NCBI GenBank assembly: GCA_045601805.1
Contig: JAZSAJ010000004.1
Coordinates: forward strand, 1 to 50,388
Length of the DNA stretch: 50,388 bases
From: SIG607 sp045601805
Lineage (GTDB): Bacteria; Bacillota; Clostridia; Oscillospirales; Acutalibacteraceae
Direction of reading: 5' to 3'
A program made the translations under genes and the position numbers. How positions within the stretch are numbered: position 1 is the stretch's first letter; the number at the start of each line of letters is the position of its first letter. Shown piece by piece: positions 26,736 to 33,704 of this stretch. A model generated the notes under the pieces. The model was not told where the DNA came from, did no database searches, and saw nothing but the letters and a program-made list of their open reading frames with translations.

Positions 26736-27848
26736 TTATTTCTCCCATGGGAATGTGTACCCAGTAAGTCCTAATTCATCGCGAATTTGTGTAATTTCCT
26801 TTTGAACACTTTCGTTAATGGGCACACCGTCTTTACGGGCAATACCAATTTCGTATTCTTTTTCGCCTGCAGTGTAAATGCGCTCGGCGTTCGGAGCTTT
26901 CTTTGATGCACGCATACTGCGGCAAATGTCGCCGGCTTTTTTACGGGCAATATCTTCGCCCATAAAGTGGTCGGTATCAATAGCAATAAACCAGTGTCCC
27001 AAGTGGTAAGGGCGAATATTTCCGTTTTCATCTTTGCCGTCAAGAGCTTTACCGTAAGCGCCGTCTTGCAAAATGGACGAGAAGAATTCAACAGCCAAAG
27101 CAAAGCCATATCCTTTGTAACCGCCCAAATCTTCACCAATACCGCCCAAAGTGGTAAGCGCCGCTGTGCCGCCGCGAATTTTACGAAGTGCAACACCGGC
27201 ATCGCCAAGTACGGCATTACCGTCTGTATCAATAATTGTGCCGGGGTGAACATCTTCGCCAATTCTTTCGTAATATTCAACCTTGCCGTTTTGGGTAATA
27301 GAAGTAGCACAGTCAAAGTTAAAATCAAAATCTTCGTCTGTGGGAACGCCAATTGTAAATGGGTTTGTACCAAACATACCCTCAACACCAAAAGTTGGGG
27401 CAACCGACGGGCGTGCGTTTGTGCCTGTCATACCAATACAACCGGCTTTGGTTGCCATTGTTGAATAATAACCGGCAATACCATAGTGGCAGGAATTACG
27501 AACAACAACCATACCCATACCGTATTCTTTTGCCTTTGCAATAGCCATACTCATTGCCTTGTGGCCAATTACCTGACCCATACCGTTATGGCCGTCAATA
27601 ACAGCGGTGGTGGGGGTTTCCTTTAAAATTTCAATTTCGGTAACTGCGTTTTGAATACCTGCTTTAATTCTGTCAAGATAAACCGGCTTAAAGCGGTTTA
27701 CACCGTGCGATTCAATGCCGCGCTTGTCAGATTCTAAAAGAACATCTGCGCAAATTTCGGCGTCTTCACGCGGTATGCCGTAGCCAACAAAAGCGTCAAC
27801 CACGAAATTTGTTATTGTTTTCCAATCTACTACTTGTGTTTTGTTCAT
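26736..27848 (-). CDS. LDH2-family malate/lactate dehydrogenase
   Basis: A 370-residue NAD(P)-dependent dehydrogenase of the Ldh_2 (malate/L-lactate, ureidoglycolate, delta-1-piperideine-2-carboxylate) family, which has a fold unrelated to classic LDH. The start is ATG 27848, with AGGAG seven bases before it; the longer open frame is spurious. Family signatures are SDKRGIESHGVNRF near 50, NSCHYGIAGYYS near 117 with the catalytic His, and GYKGYGFALAVEFF near 233. Gene order with malic enzyme favours malate or lactate as substrate, but this family is hard to assign. It begins 13 bases after the GlpP gene and is in the same operon. Confidence 0.88.
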   Translation of the reverse strand: MNKTQVVDWKTITNFVVDAFVGYGIPREDAEICADVLLESDKRGIESHGVNRFKPVYLDRIKAGIQNAVTEIEILKETPTTAVIDGHNGMGQVIGHKAMSMAIAKAKEYGMGMVVVRNSCHYGIAGYYSTMATKAGCIGMTGTNARPSVAPTFGVEGMFGTNPFTIGVPTDEDFDFNFDCATSITQNGKVEYYERIGEDVHPGTIIDTDGNAVLGDAGVALRKIRGGTAALTTLGGIGEDLGGYKGYGFALAVEFFSSILQDGAYGKALDGKDENGNIRPYHLGHWFIAIDTDHFMGEDIARKKAGDICRSMRASKKAPNAERIYTAGEKEYEIGIARKDGVPINESVQKEITQIRDELGLTGYTFPWEK

Positions 27849-27861
27849 ACCAAAATCTCCT

Positions 27862-28422
27862 TTATAAATACCAAAGTTCCGCTTTGCCTGTAGATATTGC
27901 TTCGGCACCGTTAGTTAGCGCTTCGGTTATTTCTTGTTTAGTTTCTATTAAACCGCCTGCAATTATTGGAATGTTGCTTGTAACAAAGCGGTTTATAATT
28001 TTACTTGCAATGCCCGGCATAATTTCAATTAAATCGGGATTTGCCGCTTTTAGCATATCCTCTATACTGTCAACACCTTTGCTGTCAAGCGCAAAAAAAC
28101 GCTGAACAGTAATAAGACCTGCCTCACTTGCACTGCGAATAAGTTGGGGGCGTGTGCTTATAATGCCGTCTACACCTTGTTTGGCAAGGTACTCTACGCC
28201 AACTTTATCTTTGCCTATACCTTCACATAAATCAATGTGAATAAAAATTATTTTGTTTGCTTTTTTGGCGTCACTTATTTTTTTTGTAATATTAAGCAAA
28301 TTTCCGCCAAGTAAAAATATTATATTCACAGGCGATTTTAGTGCTTCTTCAAACATATTATCGCGAACCGCTGCTATAATAGGATTATCTTCAATACTAT
28401 TATACAGTTCATTTTTAGTCAT
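27862..28422 (-). CDS. glpP: GlpP-family glycerol-3-phosphate-responsive antiterminator
   Basis: A 186-residue protein of the GlpP family. In Bacillus subtilis GlpP binds glycerol-3-phosphate and the leader mRNA of glp genes so that transcription continues past a leader terminator. The TIM-barrel-like features IFLLGGNLLNI near 34, FIHIDLCEGIGKDK near 60, GIISTRP near 85, QRFFALDS near 104 and IIAGGLIETKQEI near 152 are all present, and length is normal. It is the first gene of an operon with the LDH2 and malic enzymes, which is unlike the usual glpFK/glpD partners. Its leader has an exact promoter and a terminator hairpin, so it may control its own operon. Confidence 0.88.
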   Translation of the reverse strand: MTKNELYNSIEDNPIIAAVRDNMFEEALKSPVNIIFLLGGNLLNITKKISDAKKANKIIFIHIDLCEGIGKDKVGVEYLAKQGVDGIISTRPQLIRSASEAGLITVQRFFALDSKGVDSIEDMLKAANPDLIEIMPGIASKIINRFVTSNIPIIAGGLIETKQEITEALTNGAEAISTGKAELWYL

Positions 28423-28464
28423 AAATTCGCACCCCCGCTTATATATTGTTCTTTAAAAACCTAA

Positions 28465-28507
28465 AAATAAAAGCAAAAGAACACAATACTGCTGCATTCT
28501 TTTGCTT
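28465..28507 (-). terminator. leader terminator upstream of glpP
   Basis: AAGCAAAAGAA (28471-28481) pairs perfectly with TTCTTTTGCTT (28497-28507). On the minus strand the stem is followed by a TTTTATTTTTA tract. It lies between the promoter and the glpP start, about 45 bases before the ATG, the position expected for GlpP-controlled antitermination. Confidence 0.75.
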
Positions 28508-28526
28508 ACTCTAAATCTCTAAATTA

Positions 28527-28555
28527 ATTATATTCATAATATATTGCTTTGTCAA
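28527..28555 (-). promoter_or_regulatory. consensus promoter of the glpP operon
   Basis: On the minus strand TTGACA (28555-28550) and TATAAT (28532-28527) with exactly 17 bases between, about 105 bases before the glpP ATG. Confidence 0.92.
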
Positions 28556-28605
28556 GTTGTTTTTACCCTTTGTCATCTTTATAGGTTGATATTAAGATTT
28601 TCAAA

Positions 28606-28647
28606 AATTACTTAATTTCCCGCTCTAAATTATCAAACTCAGGTGTA
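28606..28647. repeat. 42-bp direct repeat, copy 1
   Basis: Matches 29907-29948 at 39 of 42 positions (core TTACTTAATTTCC and GCTCTAAATTAT). The two copies bracket the SGNH lipoprotein gene. Each lies 26-29 bases downstream of the stop codon of a minus-strand gene. Confidence 0.85.
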
Positions 28648-28676
28648 TTTTTTACGGTTCGCAGAGAAAATTATAG

Positions 28677-29858
28677 TTACCTGATAATATACGGTGTGTA
28701 ATTATCAAAAAAATTTATAGTTCCGGTTGTGGCATATTCGCCCAAAAGGTCAATTTGCCATTGCGAAACCTGGGTAAAGTATGTGTTTTTAGGGATTTTA
28801 TTAAAAACAGCGCGGTATATCATATGTGCGCCTACATATCCTGCAAGGGGAGTACTATGATTGTGTGAATCATCAACACAAAAATAAGACCTGTCAATTC
28901 CGCAACTGATTAATGCGTCAATTTCCGCTTTCCAATCTATAATTATTGTATTGGGATATAAAGAAACAGCACTCCTAATTTGCGAACGGTTTTCGTTATG
29001 CGCCGGGAAAATGGCAAGTTTCGTATTGGAATACTCACACGCATCAATGATATCTTTTAATTCATAAGAATCCGAATTGCCATATAATCCACACATAAAA
29101 ATAACGGAATATTTTCCTGCATAAATATTTTGCATCATATAATCATCATCGGTATATGTCTTTACAGTGGCATAACCTCTTGATTCTGCTTCTACTGATA
29201 TTGCAGAACCACACATAGTTTGCAATATTCTGCCTATGTTTGAACTACTTACAAAACTGTTACCCAAAATTAAAATTTTGTTTCGGTTGTCTTTAATTTG
29301 AAGAACACCCATATTTTTTTCGGGCGGGGCAAGTTTTTTAACTTCTGTCATCATTTTATAAATGGCATCAGAATCGGCTTCCTGGTAATGAACCGTTAAA
29401 GCAATACTTTGGCTTTTCTCATATTCATCATAATTATAACATAATGTTCGGGTATAGTATTTATTTTTCCCAGAGCCAACACGGTCAATATTATGTGTAA
29501 CTTTAATACCGTCAGTCTCAATTTCGCCCCGGAAGACATTAACCAATTCATTGGTATTGTTTGCTTCTGTTGAAACAGTAACGCTTCCTATTGTTTGTGA
29601 ATCTTTTACAATGCTGTATCCGTTTTCACTCTTTTGGAGTTTCCATTCTTTAGGTATGTTAATGAAAATGATAACATTGCTGTCTTGCGCAGAAAAACTC
29701 ACTTGTTTAAAGTTTAAAATCTCAGCACAAACAATATCTCTATATGAGTCATCTTTAGAAGTATTTGACTGCGATTCAGTATTCGTATTGTTTTTTCCGC
29801 AAGAAGACATTGACAATACGGTAAGAATACACAAACAAATTATTAACATTTTTTTCAT
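28677..29858 (-). CDS. SGNH-hydrolase-like lipoprotein
   Basis: A 393-residue predicted lipoprotein. I start it at ATG 29858, after the GAGGTGG site. The N-terminal signal with lipobox LSMSSC near residue 18 puts it on the outer face of the membrane. Residues about 40-175 form a domain I do not recognise. The C-terminal half begins ILILGNSFVSSSN near 195, which resembles block I of SGNH/GDSL hydrolases with the nucleophile Ser, and contains VDDSHNHSTPLAGY near 350 as the Asp-x-x-His block. It may deacylate or de-esterify an extracellular polymer. The gene stands alone between two 42-bp direct repeats and, like the core, has no GATC. Confidence 0.7.
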   Translation of the reverse strand: MKKMLIICLCILTVLSMSSCGKNNTNTESQSNTSKDDSYRDIVCAEILNFKQVSFSAQDSNVIIFINIPKEWKLQKSENGYSIVKDSQTIGSVTVSTEANNTNELVNVFRGEIETDGIKVTHNIDRVGSGKNKYYTRTLCYNYDEYEKSQSIALTVHYQEADSDAIYKMMTEVKKLAPPEKNMGVLQIKDNRNKILILGNSFVSSSNIGRILQTMCGSAISVEAESRGYATVKTYTDDDYMMQNIYAGKYSVIFMCGLYGNSDSYELKDIIDACEYSNTKLAIFPAHNENRSQIRSAVSLYPNTIIIDWKAEIDALISCGIDRSYFCVDDSHNHSTPLAGYVGAHMIYRAVFNKIPKNTYFTQVSQWQIDLLGEYATTGTINFFDNYTPYIIR

Positions 29859-29906
29859 AACAACCACCTCTATTGCATTGGTATATATCGTGACAATATG
29901 CTTTTA

Positions 29907-29948
29907 AATTACTTAATTTCCTGCTCTAAATTATAAAACTCAGGAGTA
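29907..29948. repeat. 42-bp direct repeat, copy 2
   Basis: Second copy of the 28606-28647 repeat with three differences. It lies downstream of the small membrane protein gene and upstream of the lipoprotein gene. Confidence 0.85.
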
Positions 29949-29974
29949 GCGGGTGTAACACTTGATATATTTGC

Positions 29975-30199
29975 TTATTCTGATTTGTTCTTTTGTTCTT
30001 CCTTTTGGGCTTTTTTATTGCCGATATAACTTCCTAAACCCTTTATGGCTAAACCAATTAACAATATAGTCAGGTTTACAAATGGGTTAGATTCTTCGTT
30101 AAAAAAATGGGAGTAAACACCATAAAAGCATATAATATAGCCAATGAAACTAAGAAAAGTAGCAAACTTTGATTTTTTATAAACAGTAACTTTTGCCAT
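29975..30199 (-). CDS. small membrane protein with two hydrophobic segments
   Basis: A 74-residue protein of unknown family. Residues about 12-32 (FATFLSFIGYIICFYGVYS) and 42-60 (LTILLIGLAIKGLGSYIG) are predicted membrane helices, and the C-terminus is a charged KKAQKEEQKNK tail. The initiator ATG follows an AAAGG sequence. It precedes the lipoprotein gene on the same strand with a 116-base gap that holds a 42-bp repeat. No function can be proposed. Confidence 0.55.
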   Translation of the reverse strand: MAKVTVYKKSKFATFLSFIGYIICFYGVYSHFFNEESNPFVNLTILLIGLAIKGLGSYIGNKKAQKEEQKNKSE

Positions 30200-30282
30200 A
30201 AATACACAACCTTTTTATTATTAGTATATATATATTTAAACATGCGCTGAACAAAAAGTCAAATAAAAAACATCTGTCTTGC

Positions 30283-30447
30283 AAGTTTTCGCATATTTTT
30301 CCCACAATAACAAATACCAACACAATTTGTAATTTAAGGAGAAATGTATATATGAAAGCAAGAGGTATTGGGAGAAGAATAGATGCTGGTGTTATTAAAA
30401 CACCAAGATACATATAGCAAAAAGGGAGGTGAAATTCACCTCGCTTT
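30283..30447 (+). repeat. spoVT-5'-like repeat unit A
   Basis: The unit has a leader AACACAATTTGTAATTTAAG with AAGGAG and ATG at 30352, a mini-ORF, and a terminator (30416-30447) using GGAGGTGAAATTCACCTC. The leader and mini-ORF match units B, C and D. In the leader ACAAAT (30311-30316) can pair with ATTTGT (30325-30330). The unit lies at the 3' edge of the EamA/GH20 cassette. Confidence 0.8.
30352..30417 (+). CDS. mini-ORF A, spoVT N-terminus-like
   Basis: Encodes the 21-residue peptide MKARGIGRRIDAGVIKTPRY plus Ile. Its first 11 residues follow the SpoVT start MKATGIVRRID with two changes, and the rest diverges. A strong AAGGAG site is nine bases upstream. It may be a translated micropeptide, a leader peptide or a remnant; nothing shows that it is functional. 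The last codons ATATAG lead straight into the terminator stem. Confidence 0.35.
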   Translation: MKARGIGRRIDAGVIKTPRYI

Positions 30448-31280
30448 TATAGTTTTAACAAAACGATGGATGATACACCGAGTATCAAGCCAATTGTTTG
30501 TAAAGCGGTCAATTTTTCCTTAAAGAAAAGGATGCCGATCAGCCACACGATAGCAATATTGGCTACCGAAACGATCGGAAAAAGCACCGATGCGTTTTCG
30601 GTTGCAGAAAGAAACAGCACAATGTAGTTTGCGGTGCCGTTCAAAGCACCGGATATAAGCCCCAACCAACTAAACTTATTTTTTTGCTTTTGGGCATGGT
30701 CTGGTTTTATGGTGGTTAATATAAGCAATACACACAGTAAAGCAAAAATCATAAACTCCGTGCGGTAAAGAGACGGGAATTTTATTTGGTGGTATTTCTG
30801 TATAATGGAGCAAATACCGTTTGCAATTAATGTTGCCATGGCATATATTAGCCACTTGAAGGATATACCGTCAACCTTTTTCCCGTTTATCAGCAAAATA
30901 GAAAATAATAACAGAATGATACCGCAGATGCCATAAAATGTTAAAGGCTCATTCCAAAAACAAATACCAAAGAAAAAAGGAATCAGTAGAGAAAACGAGG
31001 CGATAATACTTGTCAAAGCCATTGGACCGATCGCAAGTGCCTTAAATCCCGTATGCATAGAAATACAAAGGGAAATACCATAGTTAATACCAAAAAGTAC
31101 AGTAGGTAAATGGAAAGAAAAACCTTGTATAAGTCCCCATATCATAAATACGGCAATACCGGAAACAGCTTTGTTGATGTTAAAAACGGATGAACTTCCG
31201 CCGCGTTTTGCATATTGCTTTCCGAGAGCAGACTGTCCCGCCGAACATACAACGTTCAGCAAATAAAGAATTGGTATCAT
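30447..31280 (-). CDS. EamA/DMT-family transporter
   Basis: A 277-residue protein with ten hydrophobic segments in two homologous halves, the pattern of the drug/metabolite transporter superfamily (EamA). The last segment carries the typical EamA motif IAIVWLIGILFFKEKLTALQ near residue 240. The family exports or imports small metabolites. It lies one base after the GH20 gene in the same direction, so it is co-transcribed with it and may carry the sugar or glycan fragment used by that enzyme. Sequence contains GATC sites that the flanking core lacks, in keeping with recent acquisition. Confidence 0.82.
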   Translation of the reverse strand: MIPILYLLNVVCSAGQSALGKQYAKRGGSSSVFNINKAVSGIAVFMIWGLIQGFSFHLPTVLFGINYGISLCISMHTGFKALAIGPMALTSIIASFSLLIPFFFGICFWNEPLTFYGICGIILLLFSILLINGKKVDGISFKWLIYAMATLIANGICSIIQKYHQIKFPSLYRTEFMIFALLCVLLILTTIKPDHAQKQKNKFSWLGLISGALNGTANYIVLFLSATENASVLFPIVSVANIAIVWLIGILFFKEKLTALQTIGLILGVSSIVLLKL

Positions 31281-31281
31281 A

Positions 31282-32628
31282 TTATACCTCTATCTGTTTT
31301 TTTGACCATCCGCAATCGGAATAGGTATTACCCTCAAAACTCACTCTTCGTAAAAGTGTTGCAGTTTCTTCGTGAAGTCTGCTATATTCACTCCAAACGA
31401 ATGATTTTGCACCGCATTTTTTGGCACAGCCGAGAATAGATTGCATTTTACCCTTCAGGGTGTCCCAGGTTGTGAGCATAATACCAAACATAGAATTGTC
31501 CGATATTGTTTTAATGTGAGCGTTGTAGTTTTGAGCATTAAACCAAGGCGCACCCATAACATCTCTGCCACAATGTTTTAATGACACCAGAGAAGGAATA
31601 GGCGTTTCGAAACAATCATACTGCCAATCCACAAAAATAGTGGATTTTGCAGTCGCATTACGAATTTTTTCAACTTCACACTTTTCTCCGACGGTATAGC
31701 AGCTTTTGAACGCTCCTTTTTCTAAAAGCATATCCATCCAAATCATCGGACGTTTGCCTTCGCCTTCAACTTCATTAGTAAGTTTTTCTAAATATTCGGG
31801 AAGTTGTTTGCGGAGTGTGTTGTTTTGAGAAATAAAATATGCTTCGTCACAACCGATATGCATATATTCACCTTCGCCAAAAAGCTCGTAAAGCTCTTGG
31901 CGCACCTGTTTCAGCAGGCTTTTGACCGCATCAGATTCAATATTCCACGCCCAGCCATCAGGCGTAAAGAGATGTTGTAACTGTGGGTTTTGATCCAGAA
32001 CAACGTGTTTTCCATAACAAACACGTGAAGCGGTAGCATGGCCGAGTTGATTAGACATTGGAATAGGTTCAATGCCAAGATTTCTACATTCTTCAATTAA
32101 TTCTGCTGCTTGCGCCTTGGTAAAGGCGTGAGGCCAGGCAAGTTCTTTCAAGCAATCGTATTGAAGCGTCCCCCAGAATTCAATCACGATATGCGTGTAC
32201 TGACAAAGTGCAGACAAACGAATCAGTTTCTTGATAAAATATAAATCGTTCTCAGGGAAAACACAAATGTGGATCATACGATTATGTATTGTGTAATCAC
32301 TTTCTTCCAAAACAGTCTTGATTTTAAGCGCAGTTTCGTCCTGTTCAATTTTCATCAGAAAAGACATAAATCCGCGCATCAGTCCGCCGTAGTCTTTGCC
32401 CACTATTGCTGCACCGGTGTCATCAACTTTTAGAACATATTCTTTTCCTTCTGAAAGTATCGGCAACTGTGTATTACCTAAACGAAAAGAAAAGTCTTCA
32501 CCTTTTTTAAAGCATATTTCACCTGTCGTTAGGGTAAAACTGTTCCACAGCTTTTTAACAGTTTCGTTGTTCATTCTATCGTCTGCAATAACAGTCGTCT
32601 TGCTGTTTAAGAAAAGATAATCATTCAT
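31282..32628 (-). CDS. GH20-like beta-N-acetylhexosaminidase
   Basis: A 448-residue glycoside hydrolase. The catalytic Asp-Glu pair lies in YMHIGCDEAYF near residue 253, the equivalent of HIGGDE in GH20. The barrel start is seen as HNRMIHICVFPENDLYF near 115, and IPMSNQLGHATA near 190 fits a strand of the same fold. The N-terminal 100 residues match the small alpha/beta domain that precedes GH20 barrels. There is no signal peptide, so it acts on imported amino-sugar glycosides. It is divergent from an AraC gene and precedes an EamA transporter, together forming a small catabolic cassette. Confirmation needs a profile search because the motif has Cys in place of the second Gly. Confidence 0.75.
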   Translation of the reverse strand: MNDYLFLNSKTTVIADDRMNNETVKKLWNSFTLTTGEICFKKGEDFSFRLGNTQLPILSEGKEYVLKVDDTGAAIVGKDYGGLMRGFMSFLMKIEQDETALKIKTVLEESDYTIHNRMIHICVFPENDLYFIKKLIRLSALCQYTHIVIEFWGTLQYDCLKELAWPHAFTKAQAAELIEECRNLGIEPIPMSNQLGHATASRVCYGKHVVLDQNPQLQHLFTPDGWAWNIESDAVKSLLKQVRQELYELFGEGEYMHIGCDEAYFISQNNTLRKQLPEYLEKLTNEVEGEGKRPMIWMDMLLEKGAFKSCYTVGEKCEVEKIRNATAKSTIFVDWQYDCFETPIPSLVSLKHCGRDVMGAPWFNAQNYNAHIKTISDNSMFGIMLTTWDTLKGKMQSILGCAKKCGAKSFVWSEYSRLHEETATLLRRVSFEGNTYSDCGWSKKQIEV

Positions 32629-32681
32629 TTCAAATCACCTCAAATCAATAATAAACCACAATAAAATACAAACAAACCCAC

Positions 32682-32740
32682 TATTCAACGAAAAAGGTGG
32701 ATTATTCAACAGTTGAATTGTCTGATAATTGTGCTATAAT
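32682..32740. promoter_or_regulatory. divergent promoter region with TATTCAAC operators
   Basis: TATTCAAC occurs at 32682-32689 and 32703-32710, exactly 21 bases (two helical turns) apart. The second is part of the perfect palindrome ATTCAACAGTTGAAT (32704-32718). The right half of that palindrome supplies the -35 TTGAAT for TATAAT at 32735-32740 (16-base spacer) driving the AraC gene. On the minus strand the same box supplies a TTGAAT for the GH20 promoter. Confidence 0.65.
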
Positions 32741-32758
32741 GATATAGAGGTGGACAAA

Positions 32759-33508
32759 ATGTTGAGTGAAGGGAATAATCCTATTTTAAAAATTATCGGT
32801 GTTGAGCATATGTGTTGGAAAGGCGGCGTTTTTGACATAAAACCGCGTGAATATTCGGCATTGGCGTTCAGAATAAGCGGGAATGCAACCATTACCACTG
32901 GCGGAAACGCGTATTATATACATTCAAATGATATTTTGTATATGCCACAGAATATTTCGTACAAGGCAGAATATACCGACACAGAAATGTTAGTTATCCA
33001 TTTTGTCACATTAGAAAATGATAGTGATATGGAAGTGTATTCGTTTCAAAATGTCGAGCAAATCTATAAAATGTTTTTGAGTGCTCTTAGTTTTTGGAAG
33101 AAAAAGGAACCAGGCTATTATGTATATACGCTTTCACAACTTTATATGATTTTGGGAGTAATACTCGAAAAAAGCACCAAAACAAATCAGCCACAACACT
33201 TTTTAGATGCAATGTCGTTTATTAATTCCAATTACAGAAATAGCACTCTAAGTATTGATAGGATTTGTGCCGAAGTAGGAATCAGCGCAACCGTTTTCAG
33301 ACAACTTTTTAAAAAATATTATCAAGAAACACCAACGGAATATATCACGGGTTTAAGATTGGAATATGCAAGAAGTTTAATATCAAACGGAGCTTCTATA
33401 GAAAATGCCACTTATGAAAGCGGTTTTAATGATCCCAAATATTTTGCAAGAGTTGTAAAAAAGCATTTTGGTTGCACTCCAAGAGAACTTAAAATTTATG
33501 GAAAATAA
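32759..33508 (+). CDS. AraC-family regulator of the GH20/EamA cassette
   Basis: A 249-residue AraC/XylS regulator. ATG 32759 has a GAGGTGG site, so the in-frame codon at 32729 is rejected. The N-terminal half is a cupin sensor (EYSALAFRISGNATI near 30). The C-terminal domain has two helix-turn-helix units: IDRICAEVGISATVFRQLFK and IENATYESGFNDPKYFARVV, and ends CTPRELKIYGK. It is divergent from GH20 and EamA and probably controls them through TATTCAAC sites. The 3' end runs within 35 bases of repeat unit B. Confidence 0.87.
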   Translation: MLSEGNNPILKIIGVEHMCWKGGVFDIKPREYSALAFRISGNATITTGGNAYYIHSNDILYMPQNISYKAEYTDTEMLVIHFVTLENDSDMEVYSFQNVEQIYKMFLSALSFWKKKEPGYYVYTLSQLYMILGVILEKSTKTNQPQHFLDAMSFINSNYRNSTLSIDRICAEVGISATVFRQLFKKYYQETPTEYITGLRLEYARSLISNGASIENATYESGFNDPKYFARVVKKHFGCTPRELKIYGK

Positions 33509-33533
33509 AGAAACGAAAAGATAGTTTGTCATA

Positions 33534-33699
33534 AGTATAAATCTCCTCAAAATACAGATAATAGTATCACTATTACGAAAAAAAGAGATTGATCTATATA
33601 TGAAAGTAACTGGAATAGTTCGTAGAATAGAGGCTGGTGGTATTAAAACACCAAGATACATATAGCAAAAAGCGAGGTGAAATTCACCTCGCTTTTGCT
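33534..33699 (+). repeat. spoVT-5'-like repeat unit B, with terminator
   Basis: The leader keeps the left arm CTCCTCAAAATACAGATAAT (33545-33564) seen in unit C, but the right arm and Shine-Dalgarno site are degraded (GAAAAAAAGAGATTG). The mini-ORF at 33600 is intact. The unit ends with AGCAAAAAGCGAGGTGA/TCACCTCGCTTTTGCT (33664-33699), a bidirectional terminator between the AraC and DUF4965 genes. Confidence 0.8.
33600..33665 (+). CDS. mini-ORF B, spoVT N-terminus-like
   Basis: Encodes a 21-residue peptide, MKVTGIVRRIEAGGIKTPRY plus Ile, clearly related to SpoVT residues 1-11 and to mini-ORF A throughout. The upstream ribosome site is poor (AAAGAGATT), so this copy is probably decaying or untranslated. 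Confidence 0.25.
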   Translation: MKVTGIVRRIEAGGIKTPRYI

Positions 33700-33704
33700 A
33701 TTAG

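Noticed and set aside
30177..30413. Minus-strand ORFs over the repeat units with a shared start (MYLGVLI-type), also at 33383-33661 and similar at 40036-40251
   Set aside because: Their likeness only reflects the repeated DNA. The plus strand has the ribosome site, the ATG and the spoVT match, so the minus-strand frames are shadows.
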